Positions 1 through 13,127 of a stretch of DNA of 64,000 nt are shown here, piece by piece. Numbering within the stretch: the first letter of the stretch is position 1; every line of letters starts with the position of its first letter. The DNA is taken from positions 55,577,469 to 55,641,468 of the forward strand of contig NC_088677.1 of assembly GCF_950023065.1 (NCBI RefSeq). Direction: 5' to 3'. Position numbers and translations under genes: made by a program. The DNA comes from Planococcus citri (Eukaryota > Arthropoda > Insecta > Hemiptera > Pseudococcidae). The notes beneath the pieces are model-generated. The model was given only the letters and a program-made list of their open reading frames with translations, was not told the origin of the DNA and made no database searches.

Positions 1-2652
1 CAACAACGAACACCAATTCATTTTCCCTGACCAATAATACAGCCGAAAATTTTAAATTAATTTCAATCGATATCACAAACCTGGATCCCAAATCATGGAA
101 AGATCTTGTACCTGCAAATGATAAAGATACATTAAATTGGGCTATGGCAGCACATGACAAATATATGGTCTTATGCTACACAAGGGACGTTAAGGTAGGT
201 TCCTTTCTAACCCTACATACCTATAAGGGCAATTTTCGAAGGCCAATGTGTATACCAATCTTCATATAAGTGTGCATGTTGATCAATCTGTGAACACTTT
301 AGGTGAGATTTCATTGATTGTAAAATTGGAAGCAATTTTTATTCTACTATTTTGAAAACGTCTTTTTGATCAGTGGGTCCCCAAAATCTATGGCCATTGG
401 TGAGGGGAATACATATGAAATCATTTTAATGTCAAACTTAATCCAAACAAACTGTTCCCAGATTCCAAGGAGTTGAGGAAAAACACATCCTAAATTTTTT
501 ATTTCAGTAGGAAAGTACAAAATTATTGGAAGGGTATTTTTGCATCAGAAAAAGTCAACATCATTGCCTGGGTATAACTTACCTGATTTTTCGAAGAATA
601 TAATATATTGTTCAGAAAAAAAAAGTCAATAGTCTAATTTTCAAGTTTTTCCTCCACAGCATGTTCTTCAATTACATGATATAACATCTGGCCAAATGAT
701 CCACGAATTCAAATTGGACATTGGGGTGGTTGAAAAAGATGGCTGCTACTGCAGTCGAAAATCTTCACATCTGGTTTTTCACTTCAAATCACCACTCACT
801 CCTGGTATGAATTATCATTGCGATTTATGTAAACCATCATTTGATCTCGAAGTACGTATTTGATCTATTCATGTTACCGTTCATTACTCATCCATCATTC
901 ATCTTTGAAAAAAGAACATGTGTCATTGTGTCATGTGATTCAATTTTTTTCAGATTTTAAATGAAACCAAGGTAAAGAATTTCGATCGTGAGAAATTTAC
1001 AGCGGAGCAAGTGTTCTACTCGAGTAAAGACGGGACTAAAATACCCATGTTAATCGTCCACAAAAAGGTAGGTACCTATATTATCTTCAAACCAAAACCA
1101 TCAGTCTCTTAAACAAACCAATAAATTGCTTTAAAAATAACGCCTCGACCTCCCCTGAGACTGAGCACTAGCAAAGAACCTACAGAAGGTAAAGGCATTT
1201 TCTTTGAAATTTCAACACTTTCAGGACCTCAAAAAAGATGGAAACAATTTCACGTACATGTTCGCGAGGGGTGATTTAGGTCTCAGTTACGTTTCCTTAT
1301 TTTGACATGACTTCTGCAATAATGATCAGTAATTTCGACTGCGTGATTGTCACAGCAAATATTCGAGGTGGAGGGTAAGTCTTGAGAGATTTATTCTTCT
1401 TTATACCCACATTGCTTCCAACATTACAAACAAGAACGGAAAGCCACGTTTACATTGAAAATTCCGTTCTTTAGTGAATATGATAAAAAATGGCGCGAAG
1501 GCGGAATGATGGAGAAAAAACAGAATTCTTTCGACGATTATATAGCCGCTGCTGAATATCTGATCGCGGAAAAGTACACCAATAGCAAACTACTCGCTAT
1601 TCAGAGTGGAGGTCCAAACGCGGGTCTTTTAGTAGGTGCTTGTCTTACTCAAAGACCTGATTTATTTGGAGCAGTATACATCACTGAAGGGTTGGTACCT
1701 ATCCATAAATAAAAAGAATATTATTGTACAACAAAATTGCAGCTTCCAAGACTTGAATGTCTGCATTACCTCAACTCACGCTATTTTAAGAAGAAAGCTA
1801 ATCAAAACTTAAGGGAAGGGGGCAAACTTTCAGTCGAATTGAGCTAATATCTGCCTACTTGATTACAGGACATTGGATATGCTGCGATTTGACAAATTTA
1901 CTCAACAAAAGGTATTAGTAAGCGAGTATGGTTCGCCTACTGATCCAAAATTTTTCCCTCTTTTGCACAGCTATTCGCCTTTACATAATATTAAAATTCC
2001 AGAAGGTTGTGACAAGCAAGTACGTGTTTGTATTAATCTTCATTGTTGTTCTAATGAACTTCTTGTACTGAGTTAATTTTCATGTTGTCTTGCGTTAAAG
2101 TATCCTGCAGTCATGTTGTACGCCACGGGCCTTAGTGATCCAGACGCACCTCTCCACTTATTGAAATTCATCGCCACATTACAATACGAGGCTAAAAAAC
2201 ACCCCAATCAGGTACATAAAAAATTTGATTATGTACCTAATTTCTTCAAAATTTTTCACTTTATTGAATCATGGAGTTTACCTATGTGAATTGAATGATA
2301 AACATTTTTTAAACTACCGTACCTACCTAATTTTGTTTTACGCATAATTATGAACTTACTTTTACATACATTGCGCATGCATAATGTTTTGTTACAATGT
2401 GATTTCAAATTTTTAGAAAAATCCTTTCATTCTCAGCATGAAAGCAGATACAGATGATAAATCTGATAAACCAGACGATAATACGGTAATAACTTCATTT
2501 TATAAAATCAATATTCAATTATGTTTTCATTGGATTAAAAATGTTAATATTTAATATGTATGTATTTCACACAGTATGACGATAACATAGACGTGATATC
2601 CTTTTTCATAATCAACCTCGGAATCAAGTTCCATCCTCAAGTTTGTCAATAA
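1..2652 (+). pseudogene. Gene A: 3' half of a prolyl oligopeptidase-like paralog, active site lost, frameshifted
   Basis: Exons 8-16 of the family gene model: 1-194 (5' cut by the window), 660-851, 954-1067, 1225-1374, 1475-1690, 1869-2019, 2101-2211, 2417-2485, 2575-2652; AATAAA follows at 2705. It encodes the end of the propeller and the alpha/beta-hydrolase domain of an S9A peptidase. The nucleophile elbow reads GGPNAG (Pro codon at 1614 in place of Ser554) and carries one extra residue. The Asp641 loop reads SDPDAPLH, and the His680 exon has no His. Tyr473, Trp595 and Arg643 are also replaced. Exon 11 is 150 nt against 149 in every other paralog; the extra base puts TGA in frame at 1303-1305. 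Bases 25-27 read CCC where the mirror copy has CC, which also breaks the frame. The N-terminal half should lie left of the window. Family assignment is firm; calling it a pseudogene follows from the frameshift. Confidence 0.85.
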
Positions 2653-2977
2653 AATTTCATGCGTATCTTCGAATAATTTTTACAAAAATTTGTTTAAAAG
2701 TGTGAATAAAATAAACAGAAGAACTAAGAGGTAAGATGGGTTGGTCGTTTATTAATGATTGGTCACTTAGTTTATACGTATTACACCTATTCGAATATGT
2801 AACATAGTTCTAAAATTTAGTAAATTGTAAGAATTGTCTTTTAATTTCATTATAAAATGTCCATTAGCATGCAAAGATTATTGTTCAGTTTTGCCAGATA
2901 CTTTTAGTTTGAATGCTACCCTAAGTATTCAAACAACTACGGTATAGCAGCAAATCATCTCAGACCATTTTTTTAAC

Positions 2978-4240
2978 CATGGTATCCAACAGTTTTTTTT
3001 TTTTGTTGAAAAAATCACTACTTTTTCACTACTTTTTGTGACTACTTTTTTTCAACCAAATTTTCAAAACGCTATACACTCTCCCCCCCCCCCCCACACA
3101 CACACACACAAATTAACAAAGTCAAATTTTTCACAGGAAAATTTTCAAAAAAATTGAAATTGGAAGAAATTTTGTATTATACAAAGTATTTTTTAATTTC
3201 AATCAAAATTATTTCAAAAAAAAAAAAACAATACAAAATGAACACATTACATATGTTATATGTATTATAAGACAGGGTGTCTAGCAAAGTATTATAAGAC
3301 AGGGTGTCTAGCAAAATTTCAAAATGAAAAAAAAAACACTTGAGACTTTATTTAAAAAAAGGGAACGGTGGGGGGCCCAAGTAAAATTTTACATTGGAAT
3401 TTTTCGCTTTTCCAATGTCTTCAAACATCTTATGATTTTTTCAAGCAAGCGGGTGTCGAAAATATAATTTTATAATTTCAATTTTAAATTTTATTTTCAC
3501 CTTTGAGGTTCTTCCTAATGTAATGAAATTGGTCGAATAAAAACTTTTTTCAACATAACAAATTGAAAAATATAGCCCTACATATAAAAATTTGATGGAA
3601 AATTTGAACAACGTTTGGGGAAAAAAATATACCAATTTTTTGAAATGAAACGGCGCGACGAGTTTTAAAGTATATATAATAATAATAAATAAGAGATGAA
3701 ATAACAATTCTGTCATTTGAACGGTACAATTTTGCCTAATATTCATATAACGTATGAAAATTTTGATTTCTCCTTCAAGTGTGGAATTTTTTAATTCCGC
3801 AAAAGAAAAACAAACTGGCCCTGGTGAAGCGAAGGCAAAAACTCTCGAAAATCAGTGTTTCGATTGTGTGATAACTGATAAATTAATAAAAAGTTTATTA
3901 TTTTGCTTCGAAATTTTAAAATTCAAAATTGAAAAAAAGCAAACGAGCCCAAGCAAAACGAGGTCAAACGCTTTCAAAAATTCATGTTTATTTTTCTGAT
4001 TCAAACTTTGAACATTTCTTAAATTTGAACAATAAATTTCTCATTCAGAAAAAGAGCAAACGGCTCAAGCGAAGCGAGGGCGAAAACTCAAAAATGCGTA
4101 ATTCAAGCTCTAAAAAAGTTGACAAATGAGCTATTTTCTACGGAATGAAGATCGAGAAGAGGAATGCATTTGAATTTTTTCATTTGTTGACTACCTTTTT
4201 TAACAAAATTCACTACTTTCACTACCTGTTAGATATCCTG
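2978..4240. mobile_element. Degenerate non-autonomous TIR element (same family as 32098-33157)
   Basis: The ends read CATGGTATCCAACAG and CTGTTAGATATCCTG, imperfect versions of the CAGGGTATCTAAC / GTTAGATACCCTG ends of the element at 32098-33157. The interior shares with that copy the CACTACTTTTT runs, the C-run followed by AATTAACAAAGTC, and the recurring AGCGAAGCGAGGGC motif. No transposase is visible. A mirror copy lies at 11534-12802. I see no clear target-site duplication for this copy. Confidence 0.65.
3083..3110. repeat. C13 homopolymer followed by a CA microsatellite
   Basis: Thirteen C (3083-3095) followed by an (AC)n stretch. In the mirror copy at 12679-12697 the homopolymer is 19 G. 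This is the only sizeable length difference between the palindrome arms, and a type of site where both replication slippage and sequencing error are common. Confidence 0.9.
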
Positions 4241-5222
4241 GCCACCTAGTGAAGACTGTTTGCCCCAGTAGGTACATTTTTATACCTCTCTAAAAAAAAA
4301 AAAAAAATGAAAAAATTGGGTAATTTTATCTGAAAAATGTTACTTATATTTGGGAGGTTTGTAGTCATTATTTCTGGCCCATTTTGAAAATATCAGAATC
4401 CTTGGATCTTTAATTTTTTGATGGTCAGCTGAAATTTTTTGAGGTGCTAGTCTATGGAAAGAGACAAAAAAGTAATTGGGAGGCCTTGATTAATTCTAAG
4501 AGAAATTATTTTTGAAGATTGACGAGATGTAATACATAGCTAGATTAGTATGTTCATGAGAAAATATGAAATTGAAATTTCAGGTATAAAATACAGAGCA
4601 CCTATGTTTTTTTTTCACCTTCGTAGCATTACACATTTTCTTTTTTTTTCACCACCTGCCTATTTATCAAATGTACTACAAACCAAATTCAAGCCAAATT
4701 GATTAACCAGCAAATGATTCTGCGAAAATTCAATTTCATGATGCTGTGGATTTATGGTACCTACACCTAGACCTACCGAATGCGTAGGACGATGTTAGCA
4801 TACAAACTATTTTTCATTTTGATCATTACATAGTACCTAATGCTTGTTTTTCCCCTTATTAAATGTTTTTTCACTTTTTTTTTTATCAAACTGCAGATTT
4901 CTGCATCGAAGATGTAAACTGTAAATCACACATGTTTCGCATTCAACTTCCATTTTTTGAACGGATTCTGTTTGCACAGAATTCGTCATAGCTTTTTTTC
5001 AATTCAAGTAATTACTTTCCACTATCATAAATTACTAGTTGTTTTTCATATTACATATGTACTTTCATTTCATACCAGGTTTTTTTTCGGTACAAATAGA
5101 ACCAGCATTTACATTATTTTTTCAGTTTAATTTTCGCGTTTCAATTACGAGCCACCCTACAGGTGGTATCAAGTTCGCTTATTTGCAAAATTTTTGCTCA
5201 TACTCACGTACCTACGCTTACA

Positions 5223-7872
5223 ATGAGACGAAAAATATTCGCTGTACTGCAGATTTTGGTGATTTTGATAACCAAGAGTACATGCTGCAATGAGCCTACA
5301 CCTGCATCTGCCCCTGCCCCTGCACTAGCTCCTACGAACGACCTAGCACCAGCAAATAGACCAAATTCTGCGAATGGCCCCGCACCAACTGCTATTGTAA
5401 GTACTATCATAATATTGTGTACTACAATTTAAGGAATTGTTTCTACATACATATTGGAATACTAGAAGGCGTAGCCCCCTGGCCGCTTCGCGGCCCAACC
5501 CCATACTCATCCCTCGGGCTTCGCCCTCGGGACTCGCTTTTGGGGGCTGCGCCCCCAAACCCCCCTTCACTCACTCTCAGAAGAAGTTTGCCCCCAAGTA
5601 CCTTTCCTTAAGAACTTGGGGTTTGAAACGCCATTGTGGAATCATTTCATTCATTTTTACACCACTTTCAACGACTTTCAGCACTCTGAACAATTTTTTT
5701 CAACCTCCAATACTTTTAATGAATTTTCAAGCATCAATTTTTAAAAATTTTAGGTACTTAAAATGGACAGTCAGACAGACGATTTGAATTACCTTATAAA
5801 AAAATGATGGATGATAGACGCAAAAACAAAGCACCGAAGACAGACAGATTAACATTAACAATAATATCTGTTGACAAATTTCACGCTTCATCGATTCGAT
5901 TTCGATTTGCAAAAATCATCCTCGCATTGTAAAAATTCCGTTGTTGGAGGAGTGGGAGATTTTTATGCGCGCGCATGTCGCGTAATCCTGTCTGGAATAG
6001 CGATGCGTTGTCCGGTACATTTACGTTGTTGGTGGTTGTGTGTACCTATGCTTGTGTGGGTGTATAAGTACACGTATCGTCTCAACGGTTTTTTGTTTTA
6101 AGATGCCATAAAAAACGATCAAAATCGCACGATCTAAGTAACTTTTTGCTAATCTGTTTTCACCATTTTACAGAGCATGAAATTTCGAACATTTCCCTCG
6201 TTGACAGTACCCATCTAGCGTTTTTAGTTTTTGAGATAATTTAATTCAAAATTGTGTGACTGAAATTCGAAATTTGAATTCAAAATAGCTCAAAAACTAA
6301 AAACCCCAGAGGGGTAATGTAATCGAGGGAAATGTTCAGTATTTAATCCTCTTCAAAATGAGATATTAACCGCCTTTCTAGCTTTTTTCGTTCTTGATAA
6401 ATTTGAGAATAATTGAAAAAACGGCAAAAACAGCCCATTTCAACTCAAAATTTGGGCCCTTTAATTCCAAAAATTTTGCCCTCGCGTATTTTTCCTATAT
6501 TCTGGAGAAGTTAAGCTGTTGATTAAAAAAAAAATTAGCTCTCTAGGTGCCATAGATCGGGCTGGGAATTTTTCGGGTATTTTTTGGGTATTTATTTTTC
6601 TTGCAGCATTTATAGTATAGATAACTTCCACAGATTCCTGCCGACAAATATCCTACTCCAAGAAGGGATGAGTCAGTCGAGGATACATACCCCGGATGTA
6701 CCAAAGTACGTGACATTAACGCGTTAAATGCAATTTTTTATTTGTTCTGTAAATTAAACAATGAATATTCACTGAATGCTTAGATCAAGGACCCATACAG
6801 ATGGATGGAAAATCTTAATTCTACTGAAACCAAAGAATTCATAAAACAAGAGAATGATCTAAGCAAGGATTACTTGGGGAAAAGCCCGTTTCGAACCGAA
6901 TTACTAGCTCGCTATAAAGAATTGAGAGATTATCCGTCAGTCTGGGGTCCCTTTCAAGTAGGCAAATATTTCTTCACTTTTCGAAATACTGGCTCGCAAA
7001 CACAGTAGTAAGTGACTTTTCTCACAACATTTATAACTATTATTTCCTACATTGAGTGACATTAAGTCAGATTGATAGGACATTGTATCTCAACCCACTC
7101 GTCCTCAAATCTTAAGGGCTCTTCATTTTGAAACTTTAAAAAGACTGAAAATGAAGTTCCTGAAATTTCGATGGTTTCAGGACATCCTCGAGAAAAATTC
7201 AATCAAAATATTTCTGTAGTACCTATCTAGGTACACCAAAACACAAATGTCCACCTACCTACTATCTACATCCGATAAACTTGCATTTCAGCGTGATTTA
7301 CAAATCAAATTCAGTCAATGACGTGGGAACAGTATTTTTTGACCTGAATACACTCAGCAATGATGATTCTCTCATTATGGATTATTATGCTTTCACCAAT
7401 GATGGAGAAATTTTTGCGTACTTGGTGACCAATAGTGAATCAGATGGAACTGCGAGCGAAGTGTCCTTCAAAAACACGGGAAATGGTTGTAATAACAACA
7501 TTATAAATTTATACTATTTTTCTCCATGTAACTAACCTCGTAAACACTTCTTTTGTATAGGCGAGGTTTTAAATGAGAAGTTGGTAAATGTCACATCTTC
7601 AAGCATATCATGGTCACTGGACAAAAAGGGAATATTTTATATTGTAAGCCTTACATTTCTCGTTGAATAATTTTAAATGAAGTAGGTACCTACCTATCAA
7701 AAAGAGGCAAAGACTTGATGTATCTGTTGAAATTCAAGGTCACAGCTGGTAAAGGAAAGGATCCTGAGGACCCTTCGGATGATCCACAAAAACTATACTA
7801 TCACTTCATGGGAACTACCCAGTGCAAAGACATTGTTGTAGCAGAATTTCCAGATCATCCCGAGTACTCTAT
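5223..7872 (+). CDS. Gene B, 5' half (exons 1-6) of a secreted prolyl oligopeptidase-like protein, interrupted
   Basis: Exons 5223-5396, 6634-6705, 6784-7007, 7292-7485, 7561-7643 and 7739-7872, all with GT/AG introns in the family phases. Exon 1 starts MRRKIFAVLQILVILI, a signal peptide, and continues into a Pro/Ala-rich linker (TPASAPAPALAP). Exon 2 carries the family motif YPTPRRDESVEDTY and exon 3 DPYRWMENLNSTET, the start of the S9A catalytic domain; exons 4-6 are propeller blades. The start ATG was chosen because M-x-x-K-[L/I/V]-[F/Y] at this place recurs in most of the secreted paralogs. The donor of exon 6 is followed by only 13 nt of intron before the palindrome centre. The matching 3' half (end of exon 7 to exon 16) is at 21140-23922, so B looks like one gene split by an inverted insertion. 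Confidence 0.8.
5455..6610. repeat. About 1.15-kb insertion in intron 1 of B with GC-rich hairpin repeats
   Basis: Intron 1 of A' (opposite strand) is about 75 nt and ends in the same ATAACTTCCACAG; in B the same flanks are separated by about 1.15 kb. The insert opens with GC-rich short palindromes at 5465-5600 (for example GCCGCTTCGCGGC and GGGGGCTGCGCCCCC), foreign in composition to the AT-rich surroundings. It also contains an imperfect inverted repeat at 6187-6337 whose arms begin GAACATTTCCCTCG. No coding potential is evident. It is probably a transposable-element fragment of unknown class. Mirror copy: about 9164-10319. Confidence 0.6.
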
Positions 7873-7901
7873 GTAAGTTTCTTTTTGTAAAAGAAACTTA
7901 C

Positions 7902-10551
7902 ATAGAGTACTCGGGATGATCTGGAAATTCTGCTACAACAATGTCTTTGCACTGGGTAGTTCCCATGAAGTGATAGTATAGTTTTTGTGGATCATCCGAA
8001 GGGTCCTCAGGATCCTTTCCTTTACCAGCTGTGACCTTGAATTTCAACAGATACATCAAGTCTTTGCCTCTTTTTGATAGGTAGGTACCTACTTCATTTA
8101 AAATTATTCAACGAGAAATGTAAGGCTTACAATATAAAATATTCCCTTTTTGTCCAGTGACCATGATATGCTTGAAGATGTGACATTTACCAACTTCTCA
8201 TTTAAAACCTCGCCTATACAAAAGAAGTGTTTACGAGGTTAGTTACATGGAGAAAAATAGTATAAATTTATAATGTTGTTATTACAACCATTTCCCGTGT
8301 TTTTGAAGGACACTTCGCTCGCAGTTCCATCTGATTCACTATTGGTCACCAAGTACGCAAAAATTTCTCCATCATTGGTGAAAGCATAATAATCCATAAT
8401 GAGAGAATCATCATTGCTGAGTGTATTCAGGTCAAAAAATACTGTTCCCACGTCATTGACTGAATTTGATTTGTAAATCACGCTGAAATGCAAGTTTATC
8501 GGATGTAGATAGTAGGTAGGTGGACATTTGTGTTTTGGTGTACCTAGATAGGTACTACAGAAATATTTTGATTGAATTTTTCTCGAGGATGTCCTGAAAC
8601 CATCGAAATTTCAGGAACTTCATTTTCAGTCTTTTTAAAGTTTCAAAATGAAGAGCCCTTAAGATTTGAGGACGAGTGGGTTGAGATACAATGTCCTATC
8701 AATCTGACTTAATGTCACTCAATGTAGGAAATAATAGTTATAAATGTTGTGAGAAAAGTCACTTACTACTGTGTTTGCGAGCCAGTATTTCGAAAAGTGA
8801 AGAAATATTTGCCTACTTGAAAGGGACCCCAGACTGACGGATAATCTCTCAATTCTTTATAGCGAGCTAGTAATTCGGTTCGAAACGGGCTTTTCCCCAA
8901 GTAATCCTTGCTTAGATCATTCTCTTGTTTTATGAATTCTTTGGTTTCAGTAGAATTAAGATTTTCCATCCATCTGTATGGGTCCTTGATCTAAGCATTC
9001 AGTGAATATTCATTGTTTAATTTACAGAACAAATAAAAAATTGCATTTAACGCGTTAATGTCACGTACTTTGGTACATCCGGGGTATGTATCCTCGACTG
9101 ACTCATCCCTTCTTGGAGTAGGATATTTGTCGGCAGGAATCTGTGGAAGTTATCTATACTATAAATGCTGCAAGAAAAATAAATACCCAAAAAATACCCG
9201 AAAAATTCCCAGCCCGATCTATGGCACCTAGAGAGCTAATTTTTTTTTTAATCAACAGCTTAACTTCTCCAGAATATAGGAAAAATACGCGAGGGCAAAA
9301 TTTTTGGAATTAAAGGGCCCAAATTTTGAGTTGAAATGGGCTGTTTTTGCCGTTTTTTCAATTATTCTCAAATTTATCAAGAACGAAAAAAGCTAGAAAG
9401 GCGGTTAATATCTCATTTTGAAGAGGATTAAATACTGAACATTTCCCTCGATTACATTACCCCTCTGGGGTTTTTAGTTTTTGAGCTATTTTGAATTCAA
9501 ATTTCGAATTTCAGTCACACAATTTTGAATTAAATTATCTCAAAAACTAAAAACGCTAGATGGGTACTGTCAACGAGGGAAATGTTCGAAATTTCATGCT
9601 CTGTAAAATGGTGAAAACAGATTAGCAAAAAGTTACTTAGATCGTGCGATTTTGATCGTTTTTTATGGCATCTTAAAACAAAAAACCGTTGAGACGATAC
9701 GTGTACTTATACACCCACACAAGCATAGGTACACACAACCACCAACAACGTAAATGTACCGGACAACGCATCGCTATTCCAGACAGGATTACGCGACATG
9801 CGCGCGCATAAAAATCTCCCACTCCTCCAACAACGGAATTTTTACAATGCGAGGATGATTTTTGCAAATCGAAATCGAATCGATGAAGCGTGAAATTTGT
9901 CAACAGATATTATTGTTAATGTTAATCTGTCTGTCTTCGGTGCTTTGTTTTTGCGTCTATCATCCATCATTTTTTTATAAGGTAATTCAAATCGTCTGTC
10001 TGACTGTCCATTTTAAGTACCTAAAATTTTTAAAAATTGATGCTTGAAAATTCATTAAAAGTATTGGAGGTTGAAAAAAATTGTTCAGAGTGCTGAAAGT
10101 CGTTGAAAGTGGTGTAAAAATGAATGAAATGATTCCACAATGGCGTTTCAAACCCCAAGTTCTTAAGGAAAGGTACTTGGGGGCAAACTTCTTCTGAGAG
10201 TGAGTGAAGGGGGGTTTGGGGGCGCAGCCCCCAAAAGCGAGTCCCGAGGGCGAAGCCCGAGGGATGAGTATGGGGTTGGGCCGCGAAGCGGCCAGGGGGC
10301 TACGCCTTCTAGTATTCCAATATGTATGTAGAAACAATTCCTTAAATTGTAGTACACAATATTATGATAGTACTTACAATAGCAGTTGGTGCGGGGCCAT
10401 TCGCAGAATTTGGTCTATTTGCTGGTGCTAGGTCGTTCGTAGGAGCTAGTGCAGGGGCAGGGGCAGATGCAGGTGTAGGCTCATTGCAGCATGTACTCTT
10501 GGTTATCAAAATCACCAAAATCTGCAGTACAGCGAATATTTTTCGTCTCAT
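7902..10551 (-). CDS. Gene B': mirror copy of B exons 1-6, truncated
   Basis: Reverse-complement copy of B with exons 10378-10551, 9069-9140, 8767-8990, 8289-8482, 8131-8213 and 7902-8035. It starts with the same signal peptide and Pro/Ala linker and ends after the exon-6 donor at the palindrome centre. No exons 7-16 follow on this strand, so it cannot encode a catalytic domain. Transcription through it would run into the sense copy of B and make a hairpin RNA. I see no difference from B in the coding exons. Confidence 0.75.
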
Positions 10552-12664
10552 TGTAAGCGTAGGTACGTGAGTATGAGCAAAAATTTTGCAAATAAGCGAA
10601 CTTGATACCACCTGTAGGGTGGCTCGTAATTGAAACGCGAAAATTAAACTGAAAAAATAATGTAAATGCTGGTTCTATTTGTACCGAAAAAAAACCTGGT
10701 ATGAAATGAAAGTACATATGTAATATGAAAAACAACTAGTAATTTATGATAGTGGAAAGTAATTACTTGAATTGAAAAAAAGCTATGACGAATTCTGTGC
10801 AAACAGAATCCGTTCAAAAAATGGAAGTTGAATGCGAAACATGTGTGATTTACAGTTTACATCTTCGATGCAGAAATCTGCAGTTTGATAAAAAAAAAAG
10901 TGAAAAAACATTTAATAAGGGGAAAAACAAGCATTAGGTACTATGTAATGATCAAAATGAAAAATAGTTTGTATGCTAACATCGTCCTACGCATTCGGTA
11001 GGTCTAGGTGTAGGTACCATAAATCCACAGCATCATGAAATTGAATTTTCGCAGAATCATTTGCTGGTTAATCAATTTGGCTTGAATTTGGTTTGTAGTA
11101 CATTTGATAAATAGGCAGGTGGTGAAAAAAAAAGAAAATGTGTAATGCTACGAAGGTGAAAAAAAAACATAGGTGCTCTGTATTTTATACCTGAAATTTC
11201 AATTTCATATTTTCTCATGAACATACTAATCTAGCTATGTATTACATCTCGTCAATCTTCAAAAATAATTTCTCTTAGAATTAATCAAGGCCTCCCAATT
11301 ACTTTTTTGTCTCTTTCCATAGACTAGCACCTCAAAAAATTTCAGCTGACCATCAAAAAATTAAAGATCCAAGGATTCTGATATTTTCAAAATGGGCCAG
11401 AAATAATGACTACAAACCTCCCAAATATAAGTAACATTTTTCAGATAAAATTACCCAATTTTTTCATTTTTTTTTTTTTTTTAGAGAGGTATAAAAATGT
11501 ACCTACTGGGGCAAACAGTCTTCACTAGGTGGCCAGGATATCTAACAGGTAGTGAAAGTAGTGAATTTTGTTAAAAAAGGTAGTCAACAAATGAAAAAAT
11601 TCAAATGCATTCCTCTTCTCGATCTTCATTCCGTAGAAAATAGCTCATTTGTCAACTTTTTTAGAGCTTGAATTACGCATTTTTGAGTTTTCGCCCTCGC
11701 TTCGCTTGAGCCGTTTGCTCTTTTTCTGAATGAGAAATTTATTGTTCAAATTTAAGAAATGTTCAAAGTTTGAATCAGAAAAATAAACATGAATTTTTGA
11801 AAGCGTTTGACCTCGTTTTGCTTGGGCTCGTTTGCTTTTTTTCAATTTTGAATTTTAAAATTTCGAAGCAAAATAATAAACTTTTTATTAATTTATCAGT
11901 TATCACACAATCGAAACACTGATTTTCGAGAGTTTTTGCCTTCGCTTCACCAGGGCCAGTTTGTTTTTCTTTTGCGGAATTAAAAAATTCCACACTTGAA
12001 GGAGAAATCAAAATTTTCATACGTTATATGAATATTAGGCAAAATTGTACCGTTCAAATGACAGAATTGTTATTTCATCTCTTATTTATTATTATTATAT
12101 ATACTTTAAAACTCGTCGCGCCGTTTCATTTCAAAAAATTGGTATATTTTTTTCCCCAAACGTTGTTCAAATTTTCCATCAAATTTTTATATGTAGGGCT
12201 ATATTTTTCAATTTGTTATGTTGAAAAAAGTTTTTATTCGACCAATTTCATTACATTAGGAAGAACCTCAAAGGTGAAAATAAAATTTAAAATTGAAATT
12301 ATAAAATTATATTTTCGACACCCGCTTGCTTGAAAAAATCATAAGATGTTTGAAGACATTGGAAAAGCGAAAAATTCCAATGTAAAATTTTACTTGGGCC
12401 CCCCACCGTTCCCTTTTTTTAAATAAAGTCTCAAGTGTTTTTTTTTTCATTTTGAAATTTTGCTAGACACCCTGTCTTATAATACTTTGCTAGACACCCT
12501 GTCTTATAATACATATAACATATGTAATGTGTTCATTTTGTATTGTTTTTTTTTTTTTGAAATAATTTTGATTGAAATTAAAAAATACTTTGTATAATAC
12601 AAAATTTCTTCCAATTTCAATTTTTTTGAAAATTTTCCTGTGAAAAATTTGACTTTGTTAATTT

Positions 12665-12695
<31 letters not shown>

Positions 12696-13127
12696 GGAGA
12701 GTGTATAGCGTTTTGAAAATTTGGTTGAAAAAAAGTAGTCACAAAAAGTAGTGAAAAAGTAGTGATTTTTTCAACAAAAAAAAAAAACTGTTGGATACCA
12801 TGGTTAAAAAAATGGTCTGAGATGATTTGCTGCTATACCGTAGTTGTTTGAATACTTAGGGTAGCATTCAAACTAAAAGTATCTGGCAAAACTGAACAAT
12901 AATCTTTGCATGCTAATGGACATTTTATAATGAAATTAAAAGACAATTCTTACAATTTACTAAATTTTAGAACTATGTTACATATTCGAATAGGTGTAAT
13001 ACGTATAAACTAAGTGACCAATCATTAATAAACGACCAACCCATCTTACCTCTTAGTTCTTCTGTTTATTTTATTCACACTTTTAAACAAATTTTTGTAA
13101 AAATTATTCGAAGATACGCATGAAATT
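10552..13127. other. Mirror copy of the A-B spacer, no gene
   Basis: Reverse complement of 2653-5222, including the TIR-element relative (here 11534-12802), the G-run of 19 followed by the GT microsatellite, and the B' upstream region. It lies between the stop of A' and the start of B'. No coding sequence is supported. Confidence 0.7.

Larger units (their letters stand above)
2653..5222. other. A-B intergenic spacer, no gene recognised
   Basis: AT-rich DNA between the stop of A and the start of B. It contains the A polyadenylation region, a TIR-element relative (2978-4240) with a C-run and CA microsatellite, and about 1 kb of B upstream sequence that is also recognisable upstream of A' (18.45-19.26 kb, opposite strand). 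The upstream similarity suggests that the promoter regions were duplicated together with the genes. No coding sequence is supported here. Confidence 0.7.

Noticed and set aside
5465..5600. Bacterial REP/BIME contamination because of GC-rich palindromes
   Set aside because: The cluster sits between correctly spliced exons of an insect-type gene and is flanked by AT-rich DNA continuous with it.
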